From positions 1 through 64,000 of the forward strand of contig NZ_JBGFSP010000004.1 of assembly GCF_041227145.1 (NCBI RefSeq): a stretch of DNA of 64,000 bases, read 5' to 3'. The notes beneath the pieces were generated by a model, which was given only the letters and a program-made list of their open reading frames with translations, was not told where the DNA came from and searched no databases. How positions within the stretch are numbered: the stretch's first letter is position 1; every line of letters begins with the position of its first letter. Positions 25,674 to 43,429 of this stretch are shown one piece after another. The stretch is from Bacteroides sp. AN502(2024). GTDB lineage: Bacteria > Bacteroidota > Bacteroidia > Bacteroidales > Bacteroidaceae. Made by a program: the position numbers and the translations under genes.

Positions 25674-26528
25674 TTAGTTCTCATTATGTTCCATTACCCG
25701 TTTAGCAACAATTACATCACGGCTGCGGATGCGGTTATCCTTTACGGTAAGGTTGAAGTCTATGTAATGTCGGGGAGATAGCAAGGTGGGTTTCCGGTAG
25801 AAAATCCATCCTCCCTCTTTTGCTGCATAGTCGTCTATCGGGGCTTGTGGAGACTTCAGATTATAGTCGTCAATCATCCGGTGAAACCATGCGCCGAATT
25901 GCATTTCGTCGGGTGCTTTCACACTGAGCTTGACCGGTTCCTGGTCACTTTCTTGTTTGTATAGCTCTATTTGCAGGACTTGCAGGCTGCCCGGGTCAAA
26001 ATATCCGTCCTGCTCGGTATCGTCTGTATATCTCCATACTTCATACACGGGAATCGGAATGGCGATAAAGATACGGTAGGTGCGGATAAATACCGAGACA
26101 ATGACGAATGGAAGTAGGCAGGTGGATGCCCACAGACCGTATTTCAGTTCATTGAAGAGATTGAAGACAAGGGTGAAGAACAACATAGATACTACCAGTA
26201 TAAAACCAGTGAGTATGATTTCGTAGCGGTACTTGTAGTCGTCCTTAAAAACCCACGCAATCATTCGGATGTTATAACTGCCCAGAAGGAGATACAGCAT
26301 GGCAAGGAAAATGTAACCGTAGGGCATGAAATCGTAGTCAAGGAATCCCAGTAAGGCAGGGAGTGTCAAGAGTGCGATTGTGCCAATAGTATAGCCTACC
26401 AGCCGCTTGTTGTTCAGCAGAGCGTTTTTCTTTGCTATGAAAATCCCTAAGCCTACCAGTAACAATCCCAGTATCGGGTAGAGCAGGTAGGTGAAGGCGA
26501 GGGTTTGGAAGAATGAATTCATATTCAT
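25674..26528 (-). CDS. tssN: T6SS membrane protein TssN
   Basis: The protein has 284 residues with five hydrophobic helices in the first ~165 residues (LYPILGLLLVGLGIFIA, LVGYTIGTIALLTLPALL, YIFLAMLYLLLGSY, IILTGFILVVSMLFFTLVF, STCLLPFVIVSVFI). A soluble C-terminal domain follows. This is the topology of TssN, the inner-membrane component specific to Bacteroidetes T6SS (subtype iii), which lacks TssJLM. It lies between the effector/immunity cassette and tssK. Confidence 0.85.
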   Translation of the reverse strand: MNMNSFFQTLAFTYLLYPILGLLLVGLGIFIAKKNALLNNKRLVGYTIGTIALLTLPALLGFLDYDFMPYGYIFLAMLYLLLGSYNIRMIAWVFKDDYKYRYEIILTGFILVVSMLFFTLVFNLFNELKYGLWASTCLLPFVIVSVFIRTYRIFIAIPIPVYEVWRYTDDTEQDGYFDPGSLQVLQIELYKQESDQEPVKLSVKAPDEMQFGAWFHRMIDDYNLKSPQAPIDDYAAKEGGWIFYRKPTLLSPRHYIDFNLTVKDNRIRSRDVIVAKRVMEHNEN

Positions 26529-26570
26529 CTGTATTTAGTTAATACTTTAATTTATATTCTGCTTCTACAT

Positions 26571-28774
<2,204 letters not shown>

Positions 28775-28779
28775 CTATA

Positions 28780-30568
28780 AAGAATCAGTAAACCTTCTTC
28801 AAGCTGCGCTCTTTTGAAGATTTGTTTGATAAATGTGTTCCCCCCATCTGAAAAGAGCGGGTACAAGTTTATAAAACAGTTTAATCATCCAGTCTATACC
28901 TTCTTTTCTCATTTTTGCACACATCTTTTTTATATTGAAGGCAATGGCCAAGAATGCGAAGTCCATAAAGACCTTCTCCTTTCCAAAATGGCGGAAACGT
29001 TTGTAGTTCATATTATATTTTATTTGCCCGAACACAGCTTCCGGTTCTATACATCTTTGCCCTCTGTGTTTCAGTCCTTCTTCGGAACATAGTAATTCTT
29101 TGGCTTTCTGCCTGTATTTCCTGAGTCTGTGATTCAGTTCTATTGTCCTGTTTCCCTTTGCCTTAAAACATAGACATCTCAACGGACACCCTTCACATCT
29201 GACGGCTCTGTACCTGGCATTTTCGCTTACATATCCGGATGCAGTTTTCACATGCCCGGTTCCTGTCCTCCGCATCTTTTGTCCCATGGGGCAGATGCAA
29301 TAGTCATGTTCTTCATTGTAATAGAAGTTTTCGGCCTTGAACGGATTCGGTTTGAATCCGGGTCGCTGTTCCATGTGGAAGTAGTTGTATTTGACGTAGG
29401 CTTCCATATCGTTTTCAGACATGAAACGGTAATTTTCCTCAGAACCATATCCGGAGTCGGCAACCACCATATGGGCCAATCTGTCGTATCTGCCTGAAAA
29501 GGATTGCAGGAAAGGTATCATGGTCAGTGTATCCGTAGGATTGGAGAAAAGAGCGAAGTCGGTAATGAATTGGTTCTCGGTACCGATCTGAAGGTTGTAG
29601 CCGGGTTTTGTCTGCCCGTTACGCATGGCGTCCTCCTTCATCCTCATAAAAGTGGCATCCTTGTCTGTCTTGGAATAGGAGTTGCGAGCTTGCAGATTTT
29701 CCAGATGACCGTCGTATTCCTGCAGTTTATCTCTGTGTTCTTCCAGCTCCTTGAGCTGTTTGCGTTTCTTTTTCAGTGCAGTCTTTTCCTCTTTCGTGCA
29801 AGGATCGGGAGCCTGTGCAAGTGCATTACGTAATTCTCCCGCCATTTCGGTCAGCATAGTCGGAGTAAACTCTATCCCCTCATTGGTCTCTGATGATTTC
29901 TCCTGAGCGATGAACTCGTCTATCTGACCTAATAGTACATGTATTTTCTTCATCAGGCGTTCACGGTTCCGTTCGACCGTTTTTCTCCAGACGAAAGTGT
30001 ACTTGTTTGCCTTGGATTCGATTTTTGTACCGTCAATGTATTCCACATTCAGGCTGATGAAACCTTTGGAAGAAAGCAGAAGTACGGTTTGGGTAAACAC
30101 CTCGTTGATTTCCTTCTTCACCCGGTTGCGGAATCGGTTGATGGTAATGAAATCCGGTTTCTCGTATCCGGCCAGCCATATATAATGGATATCACGATGG
30201 AGTAGCTTTTCTATTTTCCGGCAGGAGTAGATGTTGTTCATGTAGGCATACAGAATAACCTTGAGCATCATTCGGGGATGGTAAGCACTACGGCCGCATT
30301 CCTTGTATAACTTTCTGAAACCTTCAAGATTCAGGCTTTCAACCAGAACGTCAACCATGCGAACCGGATCGTTTTCTGCAATATCCTCATCGATTCTCCC
30401 AGGAAAAAGCACTGTTTGGTTGGGAATGTAAGGACGAAAATGTATCTTTGTCATAGTGTAAATTTTATGCTTAAAGATACAAAATCTTTAGGTAATAACA
30501 AAGCCCCTGCTTGTGAAAGTCGGGGCTTTGGGCAAAAAAAGAAGGTGCGCATTTTGACACACCTTCAT
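28780..30568 (-). mobile_element. IS1182-family element, ends unresolved
   Basis: The transposase at 28799-30454 is flanked by non-T6SS sequence up to about 28780 and 30568. An inverted structure GAAGGTGCGCATTTTGACACACCTTC-like sequence (30541-30566) could be one end. I could not match it convincingly to the other side. It separates the cysteine-hydrolase effector from the DUF3289 effector/immunity block. Confidence 0.5.
28799..30454 (-). CDS. IS1182 family transposase
   Basis: The protein has 551 residues. It starts MTKIHFRPYIPNQTVLFPGRIDEDIAENDPVR and has the DUF772-type helical domain, then DDE motifs VEYIDGTKIESKANKY, MVVADSGYGSEENYRFM and IEPEAVFGQIKYNMNYKRFRHFG. A cysteine-rich insert (CEGCPLRCLCFKAKG) precedes the last motif. 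This is the IS1182 layout. It is intact. A GC-rich hairpin with arms AAAGCCCC/GGGGCTTT lies at ~30500-30533. Confidence 0.88.
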   Translation of the reverse strand: MTKIHFRPYIPNQTVLFPGRIDEDIAENDPVRMVDVLVESLNLEGFRKLYKECGRSAYHPRMMLKVILYAYMNNIYSCRKIEKLLHRDIHYIWLAGYEKPDFITINRFRNRVKKEINEVFTQTVLLLSSKGFISLNVEYIDGTKIESKANKYTFVWRKTVERNRERLMKKIHVLLGQIDEFIAQEKSSETNEGIEFTPTMLTEMAGELRNALAQAPDPCTKEEKTALKKKRKQLKELEEHRDKLQEYDGHLENLQARNSYSKTDKDATFMRMKEDAMRNGQTKPGYNLQIGTENQFITDFALFSNPTDTLTMIPFLQSFSGRYDRLAHMVVADSGYGSEENYRFMSENDMEAYVKYNYFHMEQRPGFKPNPFKAENFYYNEEHDYCICPMGQKMRRTGTGHVKTASGYVSENARYRAVRCEGCPLRCLCFKAKGNRTIELNHRLRKYRQKAKELLCSEEGLKHRGQRCIEPEAVFGQIKYNMNYKRFRHFGKEKVFMDFAFLAIAFNIKKMCAKMRKEGIDWMIKLFYKLVPALFRWGEHIYQTNLQKSAA

Positions 30569-30690
30569 CGCGTAGCAGTATCTGTAAGCTGAAATAAAAC
30601 AGAGGTTACAGAGTTCTCGACAACGTGATATTGCCGGTCGCTGACCTTCATATCAATGTTTATTGTTAATTGATTCTTATCATCTGACAT
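30565..30690 (-). CDS. Small protein of unknown function next to IS1182
   Basis: ATG at 30690 gives 41 residues, MSDDKNQLTINIDMKVSDRQYHV continuing to QLTDTATR. It may be a complete small protein or the start of a longer gene cut by the IS. The first residues MSDDK recur at 31658 in the neighbouring duplication copy, where the frame then runs into effector-derived sequence and stops. No strong ribosome binding site. Confidence 0.35.
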   Translation of the reverse strand: MSDDKNQLTINIDMKVSDRQYHVVENSVTSVLFQLTDTATR

Positions 30691-30821
30691 AATAATCTTT
30701 TTTTTATTTGAATCTATTCTTATTCGACTATGCATAACCAACCCAAAATCCGTTTATGCTGAGTCTTCCAGCCTAAAAGTCCCAAATGTTTTCGCGAGCC
30801 GCTTATATAACCGTAATTCTG

Positions 30822-30950
30822 TCATATCAGTCCCACTTCACCGGTGCTTACGGCCAATATAATAGTTACGTGCCCGTAGGGATTGAAGAGATAACCATCG
30901 AATATGACGATATCCCCAATTTGCGGTAATACTTCTTCTCCATTTTTCAT
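30822..30950 (-). pseudogene. CHAP-amidase-like fragment, copy 1
   Basis: AAAGGAG is followed by ATG at 30950 and 42 codons: MKNGEEVLPQIGDIVIFDGY then NPYGHVTIILAV, the strand-loop-strand carrying the catalytic His of CHAP amidases (GDIV.F...YGHV.IV). After a TGA the same frame stays open for 33 more codons with QNYGYISGSRKH and ILGWL, which also suit a CHAP C-terminus. The Cys-bearing N-terminal half is absent. It looks like the remnant of a lost cell-wall effector. Confidence 0.4.
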
Positions 30951-30973
30951 ATAACAAATACTCCTTTCGGCTG

Positions 30974-31579
30974 TCACTTACTCTTCTTTGTACATCGTTT
31001 TCGTTCCTGCAACTCATGGTAGTATCGTACGATTTCGTCATCCTTATACTTCTCATAAAAATTAGAATCTCTTTCATCATATAAAATGTAGTCCTTTGAT
31101 TTTGTCCCAATATAATCGGCGTCGGGTTCTGTCCCCAGATTATAACTTATGACAATCTTCCATTTATCAGGACTTTCTTCCATGCGAACAATGCAAATAT
31201 CTCCTATAGAGGTTTCATTATAGTTGCATTTTACATGCATTTGTTTCTCTAAATAAAACTTCCGGGTAGCCCAGGTGTTTTTTACAAATCCCATAAAATA
31301 GAATGTAATATCTCCTCGTTTCTTTAAATCTGCTAAAGACAAGCCTGTTGTATCATGATAGTTTATCATCATCTTCATGCGCTCCAAAGTATCCTTAGGA
31401 GGATGTGCTACTAATATATTCTCGGAATAATAGGTACTGTCTATTCGGTATATATCCAAACCTTTACCCTGAGTTATGTGAATAAACGGAGGTTGCGATA
31501 TGTTAGAATAAAAGAATGCAATACCTCCAGCAATGATTACGAATATCAGTATCGTTCTGACTCTGTTTTTATATCTCAT
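30974..31579 (-). CDS. Membrane-anchored immunity-like protein, copy 2 (orphan)
   Basis: The protein has 201 residues: a short basic N-terminus, one membrane helix (TILIFVIIAGGIAFFYSN), then an exported domain with HITQGKGLDIY and EIVRYYHELQERKRCTKKSK. It is about 80-85% identical by eye to the copy at 31938-32546. It is preceded not by an effector gene but by a short fragment of effector 3' sequence at 31602-31638, the hallmark of an orphan immunity gene. It likely protects against a variant of the DUF3289 effector. Confidence 0.6.
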   Translation of the reverse strand: MRYKNRVRTILIFVIIAGGIAFFYSNISQPPFIHITQGKGLDIYRIDSTYYSENILVAHPPKDTLERMKMMINYHDTTGLSLADLKKRGDITFYFMGFVKNTWATRKFYLEKQMHVKCNYNETSIGDICIVRMEESPDKWKIVISYNLGTEPDADYIGTKSKDYILYDERDSNFYEKYKDDEIVRYYHELQERKRCTKKSK

Positions 31580-31785
31580 GCTTTTTCTATTTTTCCTCTA
31601 AATGAACGTTTAAATATAAATACGAGTGATAAAAGGCTTGGCTCTTGTCATCTGACATGATAATCCTTTTTTTGAATCTATTCTTATTCGGCTATGCATA
31701 ACCAACCCAAAATCCGTTTATGCTGAGTCTTCCAGCCTAAAAGTCCCAAATGTTTTCGCGAGCCGCTTATATAACCGTAATTCTG

Positions 31786-31914
31786 TCATATCAGTCCCAC
31801 TTCACCGGTGCTTACGGCCAATATAATAGTTACGTGCCCGTAGGGATTGAAGAGATAACCATCGAATATGACGATATCCCCAATTTGCGGTAATACTTCT
31901 TCTCCATTTTTCAT
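31786..31914 (-). pseudogene. CHAP-amidase-like fragment, copy 2
   Basis: This is the duplicate of the fragment at 30822-30950, with the same start, the same 42 codons and the same TGA followed by an open frame to 31684. The identity of both copies shows that the stop predates the duplication or was homogenised. Confidence 0.4.
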
Positions 31915-31937
31915 ATAACAAATACTCCTTTCGGCTG

Positions 31938-32542
31938 TCACTTACTCTTCTTTGTACATCGTTTTCGTTCCTGCAACTCATGGTAGTATCGTACGATTTC
32001 GTCATCCTTATGCTTTTCATAAAAATTAGAATCTCTTTCATCATATAAAATGTAGTACTTTAATTTTGGCCCGATATAATCGGCGTCGGGTTCTGTCCCC
32101 AGATTATAACTTATCTCAATCTTCCATTTATCAGGACTTTCTTCCATGCGAGTAATGCAAATAGCTCCTATATAGGTTTCATTACTGTTGCATTTTACAT
32201 TCATTTGTTTCTCCAAATGAAATTTCCGGGTAGCACAAGTGTTTTTTACAAATCCTATATAATAGAATGTAATGTCTCCTCGTTTCTTTAAACCGGCTAA
32301 AGACAAGCCTGCTGTATCATGATAGTTTATCATCATCTTCATGCGCTCCAAAGTATCCTTAGGAGGGTGTGCCACTAATATATCCTCGATATACCAATAG
32401 GCGCTGTCTGTTCGGTGTGTATCCAAACCTTTACCCGTAGTTATGTGGATAAATGGAGGTTGCGATACGTTGGAATAAAAGAATCCAAAACCTCCAACAA
32501 TGATTACGAATATCAGTATCGATCTGACTGTCTTTTTATATC

Positions 32543-32546
<4 letters not shown>
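31938..32546 (-). CDS. Membrane-anchored immunity-like protein, copy 1 (cognate)
   Basis: The protein has 202 residues. N-terminal membrane helix SILIFVIIVGGFGFFYSN, then a periplasmic domain (KGLDTHRTDSAYWYIEDILVAHPPKDTLERM...). The start codon overlaps the stop of the PAAR-like/DUF3289 effector by 4 bp, so translation is coupled and it is the likely cognate immunity protein. A periplasmic location suggests that the toxin acts in the periplasm or on the inner membrane. Confidence 0.65.
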
Positions 32547-37075
<4,529 letters not shown>

Positions 37076-37100
37076 AGTTAATATATTTTATGGGTGAATA

Positions 37101-38918
37101 CTATGAGTTAATAAAAACACGGTAGTTATAGGTTTCCGGAGACAACCGCCTGAGCTCACTGTCTAAATCAACGACGAATTCTTCCCGGTCTAATCCTTGC
37201 ATCCCCTCCGATAACCGTAGATACACGTCCAGCGTCCTTATGAAACCTTCGCTTTCTTTTTTACCGGCTGCATACCCTAGCTTTACCTCCACAGAGCGAA
37301 TGCTGTCGCCATACCTTGCCATGCAGAAGTTGCGTATATCCTCTTTCGTGTATATACTGCCGTGTGACAACAGCATGAATCGGTACATATCCATCCGGCG
37401 CTTTACGGATGGGGAGGGCTCTCCTCCATGGGCGGAAGTGACAAACCGCAGCGTATCTTTGTCTATATCGGGATTAGCACAGTCATTTAATGGCTCTCCC
37501 GCATAGATGTCATTGGCAAATTCGCCATTAGTAAGAGTATAATCCACAGTTAACCGGGTATCCTTGTCATAACGTTGGTCGATGACTACATACGACAACA
37601 TTTCCTGTCCTCCGATTCCGTCTTTATTCTTATCTCCCAATTGGTTTACCCGTTCTTCTATCTGCTCGATTACCTCTTTCATTCCGTCTTTGTCTGTCGA
37701 AGAGAAAGCCATACTTTCGTCATATAGCAGGTCTGTCAGGCGGTTTAGAAAATCTTTGGCATCCATCGCATTGAAGCGTTCGCAACCGCCCCTTCTGACC
37801 GAATAACAGCCGGCTCTGCCTTCATCCTGTGTGCCGGAAATTTCCCTAAGTCGGTCTCCGTGGTTATCGGTAATCGAATCCACAAACAGGAAATATTCAA
37901 ATTCCGTCTTTTCCAAAGGGAGAATGGCCGAGACGGAATCTACCTTTCTGGTAATCTTTGCCGGATATTTGTTTACTACGATAAAAGTGTTCATCTGCAC
38001 CTTTACCTGTTCCAGTATTTCTTTTGAAAAAGCGGTGGGAAATTCTATATCTATCCAAACAGTATCCGCATCACATTCGGCAATGAAATCACTTGGCAGC
38101 AGGAAAGAGATTTCCTCGGGCACTCTGCTACGTGACAAATCTCTGACTTTTAATCCGTGAACTTTCAATGTCAGGTAATGGGAAGCATATTTGCTGGTTA
38201 TTTCTTCCGTAATCAACCTGCCAAGATCGTATTTCTCACTGACCGAACGTGTGGAGTCGTACTCCATTCCCCCTTTAATTTCTACAGGAATACCGGCAAT
38301 CGTGCAATGGCAGTACGGCAGTAATTTCAGATAACTGCTTTTATCCGCTACAAGCGGTATATCTATATATAACGGCAAGTCGTTGAGGGTAGTTACATTG
38401 TTGCCTATTTTCATCCCGATACTGATTTTCCGCCCCATTACCGGCACATCGGAACGAAAGCGGGCAGTGGCGTCACGTTCTCCTTCGGGAGTGATTGTGC
38501 AAAATTCATCCGCCGTCACGAGAAACTTCAGTTCGGCATTGATTATGCGGGTTTCATGCAGCGGAGTAAAGAAGAGATTTTTCATCTTATACTTCTTCAC
38601 TATCTCCGTGCTTTTATAAGAAAATAGGTCTGTGGGAGATACAGTAGCTTGCGGTGTATATGGTCGGGCAGCAGCAATAGCATGGGCGGGTTTGGCAACC
38701 AATGCCGTGTGTGGAGTAAGGGCGGAAGCGACTTTCTCCAACAATCGGCTTTCAATGGCGTGCATATCACCGGACAGCTTGAAAATTTCGCCCGACAAGG
38801 CTTCAATCAGCAGTCGGATAAGGGGGTCTATGCCATCTATATTTCGTATGTCATATAGGGTTGCCGCCTGTTTGAACATCCGGGCTTTAATGCTTTCTTT
38901 TGTGAATAGATTTGCCAT
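37101..38918 (-). CDS. tssF: T6SS baseplate protein TssF
   Basis: The protein has 605 residues. The N-terminal region DPLIRLLIEALSGEIFKLSGDMHAIESRLLEKVASALTPHTALVAKPAHAIAAARP is the TssF opening (RL.EA.A.L.A...), followed by YKSTEIVKKYKMKNLFFTPLHET and a long beta-rich wedge. TssF pairs with TssG in the baseplate. It lies 30 bp after tssE and 26 bp before vgrG. Confidence 0.88.
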   Translation of the reverse strand: MANLFTKESIKARMFKQAATLYDIRNIDGIDPLIRLLIEALSGEIFKLSGDMHAIESRLLEKVASALTPHTALVAKPAHAIAAARPYTPQATVSPTDLFSYKSTEIVKKYKMKNLFFTPLHETRIINAELKFLVTADEFCTITPEGERDATARFRSDVPVMGRKISIGMKIGNNVTTLNDLPLYIDIPLVADKSSYLKLLPYCHCTIAGIPVEIKGGMEYDSTRSVSEKYDLGRLITEEITSKYASHYLTLKVHGLKVRDLSRSRVPEEISFLLPSDFIAECDADTVWIDIEFPTAFSKEILEQVKVQMNTFIVVNKYPAKITRKVDSVSAILPLEKTEFEYFLFVDSITDNHGDRLREISGTQDEGRAGCYSVRRGGCERFNAMDAKDFLNRLTDLLYDESMAFSSTDKDGMKEVIEQIEERVNQLGDKNKDGIGGQEMLSYVVIDQRYDKDTRLTVDYTLTNGEFANDIYAGEPLNDCANPDIDKDTLRFVTSAHGGEPSPSVKRRMDMYRFMLLSHGSIYTKEDIRNFCMARYGDSIRSVEVKLGYAAGKKESEGFIRTLDVYLRLSEGMQGLDREEFVVDLDSELRRLSPETYNYRVFINS

Positions 38919-38948
38919 ACGTTTTAATTTTATATTTCAACTGCCTGA

Positions 38949-39389
38949 TTATTCGTTTGATAAAGGTCCCATGTATAATTTGTAACCGAAACCGCAGGGA
39001 GCACCGGTGGAATTCAATGTGGCGAGTACTGTAATATCTACCCGCTTACGTATCATCCGGTTATCCAGAACTTCTTCCCTGACGACTTCTTGTAGGTTTA
39101 CCGAGAGAGTGATGTCGGAAATGCGTTTCTCATAAGTGGAAATCGCCTGCATCACGTATCCGGTAAACAGTTCTTTCCATTGTTCGGTAGAAACAATGCG
39201 CTCAAAGTCCAACTCCCAAATCCGACAACCGTATTTGGGGTCGAAACGGTGCTCACCCGGACAGGTGGTCAGCAACAGTTCGATGTGCTGGTCGATGGAT
39301 TCCAGTTCGGAACATCTTTCCAGTTGCCGGATATCTCCTTCGAAGAGCTTTTCCAAACGTACCGGTAGTTTATAGTATTTCTGTTTCAT
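38949..39389 (-). CDS. tssE: T6SS baseplate protein TssE
   Basis: The 146-residue gp25-like protein has IDQHIELLLTTCPGEHRFDPKYGCRIWELDFERI, matching the gp25 pattern I..NI..LL.T..GE....P.YG. The C-terminus has VDITVLATLNSTGAPCGFGYKLYMGPL. TssE anchors the sheath to the baseplate. It overlaps the start of the following unknown gene by 4 bp on its upstream side (39386-39389). Confidence 0.88.
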   Translation of the reverse strand: MKQKYYKLPVRLEKLFEGDIRQLERCSELESIDQHIELLLTTCPGEHRFDPKYGCRIWELDFERIVSTEQWKELFTGYVMQAISTYEKRISDITLSVNLQEVVREEVLDNRMIRKRVDITVLATLNSTGAPCGFGYKLYMGPLSNE

Positions 39390-39844
39390 CTTCCAAAGAA
39401 TTTACTTTGTCGTGGTACGGCTATTCTACCGCCCCACATACTGCTATGTCCTGTGTCATACCGGCGCTCGATGCCGAATGAATTTCTTTTGTACAAGTTA
39501 TGCGACCATAGGTAGGGATTCCTCCGGTCTGCCAGTATCTCCTCCAACTTAGCCAAAAGTAATCTCCTGTCGGAAAGATTGCTTTCCAGAACATAGGTCA
39601 TATAAGTTCCGGTATAGGGGTGGTATTGTGAAATGAATAATTCACACCCGCCGCCTTGCATCGAGACTTCGCATCTCTCCAACATAGTATCATAACTGAT
39701 ATATACTCCCGTAAGCCCGCAAGCCGGTGCGGGGGAAGCATGGGGAACTGCCGTCCCGATGTATCCGAGCTTCTCGACTTCACCGCCTTGCCAAAGACCC
39801 GTTTTGAGTAGTCCTGCCATTTCATGTAGTGAGTATATAGCCAT
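39386..39844 (-). CDS. Conserved-position T6SS protein, unknown
   Basis: The protein has 152 residues with no signal peptide. Gly- and Tyr-rich beta pattern (LTGVYISYDTMLERCEVSMQGGGCELFISQYHPYTGTYMTYV), then LLLAKLEEILADRRNPYLWSHNLYKRNSFG. It is translationally coupled to tssE and follows a tssD gene by 4 bp. A structural or assembly role is likely from its place among baseplate genes. I cannot assign it to a named Tss protein. Confidence 0.6.
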   Translation of the reverse strand: MAIYSLHEMAGLLKTGLWQGGEVEKLGYIGTAVPHASPAPACGLTGVYISYDTMLERCEVSMQGGGCELFISQYHPYTGTYMTYVLESNLSDRRLLLAKLEEILADRRNPYLWSHNLYKRNSFGIERRYDTGHSSMWGGRIAVPRQSKFFGR

Positions 39845-39848
39845 AATA

Positions 39849-40268
39849 TTATCGTTTTAGTTCAAATTCATCACCTCCCATCCGGACAGACGGAAAAGTC
39901 ATCACAATGGTCTTTACCGATGCGTCTCCCTGCGATACATTGCGATAATGCACGCAACTTGCATCACTGAATTTTATCTCGAACAGTGCACCTTCGTCCA
40001 TAGCATCGCTGTTGCGGTAGAATCGGACTACTCCGTTCTCTTTTCTGTTCGATTGCATTATCCAGTTCTCCACCTCCGCATTTACCGGCTCCGAGAACAC
40101 AGCGTATGCTTCCATATATTCTTTCGAGGAATTATCCGGCTCATAGGCAATATCAAACTCGGACAAGATGTGCGACTCTCCGCAAAGCGTCATTTCGCAT
40201 ACCATATCCGGATTGCGTCTGTCCGCAAACACTTCTTTTCCTTTAAACAGCCTGTCGAAAAAGCCCAT
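39849..40268 (-). CDS. tssD: TssD/Hcp-like protein, paralogue
   Basis: The protein has 139 residues. The Hcp-like fold is visible in ALFEIKFSDASCVHYRNVSQGDASVKTIVMTFPSVRMGGDEFE (the K..F..A.C..Y pattern shared by Bacteroidetes TssD). The N-terminus is divergent (MGFFDRLFKGKEVFADRRNP). It may cap the tube or carry a specific cargo. It follows another tssD by 2 bp. Confidence 0.7.
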   Translation of the reverse strand: MGFFDRLFKGKEVFADRRNPDMVCEMTLCGESHILSEFDIAYEPDNSSKEYMEAYAVFSEPVNAEVENWIMQSNRKENGVVRFYRNSDAMDEGALFEIKFSDASCVHYRNVSQGDASVKTIVMTFPSVRMGGDEFELKR

Positions 40269-40270
40269 AG

Positions 40271-40678
40271 TTATTTGTTTTTAAAAAATAAGTCATTGTC
40301 CGTTACAATCTCTTTGGCTTCTATCACAATGATAGTCACCACACCTTTTTTAACCCTCGAATCGTAGTTCATACGATAGCTCCTTACCGATGCGCCCGAA
40401 AATTGCAGTTTGGCAAAGGTCGTTTCGTGTTCATCCAGTGTAACAATCGCCCCATCTTCCTTACGGAAGGTGTCAAAAAGCCATCCCAGCAGGGTAGCGT
40501 CAGCAAATCCATCAATGACGATTCGTATTTCTCCACCGCATACGCCGGAAGTGATTTCACCTTTACGCCCCACATTACGGCTCAATCCGTAATCAAAGTG
40601 TTTCAGCGGATATTTCCCCCGATACACACCGTGAGGAAGGTCGATATTCTCTTTATGTAAGTATAAATAGGTTTGCAT
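40271..40678 (-). CDS. tssD: TssD/Hcp-like protein, paralogue
   Basis: The protein has 135 residues. It has HFDYGLSRNVGRKGEITSGVCGGEIRIVIDG, the Bacteroidetes TssD pattern (F.....D..GRP.S.V.GG.I.......), and AKLQFSGASVRSYRMNYDSR. It lies after the lipoprotein gene of the neighbouring cassette with a 14-bp gap. Probable tube subunit variant. Confidence 0.75.
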   Translation of the reverse strand: MQTYLYLHKENIDLPHGVYRGKYPLKHFDYGLSRNVGRKGEITSGVCGGEIRIVIDGFADATLLGWLFDTFRKEDGAIVTLDEHETTFAKLQFSGASVRSYRMNYDSRVKKGVVTIIVIEAKEIVTDNDLFFKNK

Positions 40679-40691
40679 CCAACGAATATTT

Positions 40692-41669
40692 TTATTTATT
40701 TGATGGCCATCTGAGTTTTTTGGTTTTCTTTACTATATTTCCTTGCTCATCATATTCTGAGATTTCAAGTGTTATGGTACCATTGTAGTCGGAATTGTAG
40801 ATATGCTTAACTTTTTTGTTCCCTTTATAATAGATACTGTCGGTTGAGTAGCCTGTACTTCTTATAGTATGATTGACATTTACTTTCAGTCCGTTTTCTT
40901 CATACTCTGTTTCTTTATTGACTAAAGTCATATCATTGTCCAATTCTTCCTTAATTTTCTTTTTTCCATCAATGTATTCCTTCATCACTCTATTAAGTAC
41001 ACCGTTTAAGGTAATCCGAGTGATTAAGGTATCATTAACAGTTTGTTTCAATGAACACTCGATATTTTGTTTGTAATCGGAAGAGGGGACAAGATTAACA
41101 GCTTCTTTATAATCTGTATCATTAAATTTATAGGTTTCTTCTATTTGCCCGGTATTTAAATCATGATGGATTTTCTTCGTATTATTTCCATTATTATCAT
41201 AGTAGTAGTATTCCTCATATCTTGAGTCAGAAGAGGGTCCATCTCCTAATATTATAATACTTTTTTTATACTTAGGTTTATTCTTATCATAATAGGTAGA
41301 AAAAGTATAACTAAATGTGTCTTTATTATTTTCCAATACAAGTTCTTCTATGGTATTTTCAGTGTAACTCATTGTTTTTAGCAATGATTCCGACAAGGGT
41401 TCCTCTACAGTATAGCAAGAAGAATCATTATCATAACTATATATCTTTATAAAATTATTTACATCTGCCAAAATTCCTTTATCTTTATTGCCTCCAAAAT
41501 AGAGATAGTCATATTCAGTACCCTGTGCAGTTAGAATCCTGTTGTTTTCATTATAAATATTAATATATTTAATAATATTAACAGAATTATATTCTTCCTG
41601 CTGTTTACTATTTTTGCAGCTCAATAAAAGTAATATACTACCTAAAAAAAATAAATTTCTTATATTCAT
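40692..41669 (-). CDS. Lipoprotein, probable immunity protein of the TssD-linked cassette
   Basis: The protein has 325 residues with a signal peptide and lipobox LLLLSC. The mature part is rich in Asn, Asp, Tyr and Lys with repeats of the kind YYYDNNGNNTKKIHHD, YEENGLKVNVNH, YDEQGNIVKKTKK, resembling the YD/MORN-like strand repeats common in Bacteroidetes surface lipoproteins. It follows the 288-residue putative effector after 4 bp. Immunity function is inferred from position and export. Confidence 0.55.
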   Translation of the reverse strand: MNIRNLFFLGSILLLLSCKNSKQQEEYNSVNIIKYINIYNENNRILTAQGTEYDYLYFGGNKDKGILADVNNFIKIYSYDNDSSCYTVEEPLSESLLKTMSYTENTIEELVLENNKDTFSYTFSTYYDKNKPKYKKSIIILGDGPSSDSRYEEYYYYDNNGNNTKKIHHDLNTGQIEETYKFNDTDYKEAVNLVPSSDYKQNIECSLKQTVNDTLITRITLNGVLNRVMKEYIDGKKKIKEELDNDMTLVNKETEYEENGLKVNVNHTIRSTGYSTDSIYYKGNKKVKHIYNSDYNGTITLEISEYDEQGNIVKKTKKLRWPSNK

Positions 41670-41673
41670 TATT

Positions 41674-42977
<1,304 letters not shown>

Positions 42978-42985
42978 TCAAAAAC

Positions 42986-43426
<441 letters not shown>

Positions 43427-43429
43427 TTA

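Noticed and set aside
30838..31110. 90- and 80-codon minus-strand frames over the immunity gene ends
   Set aside because: They overlap the immunity genes in another frame, with no start signals; the 42-codon CHAP-like frame with AAAGGAG is the better reading.
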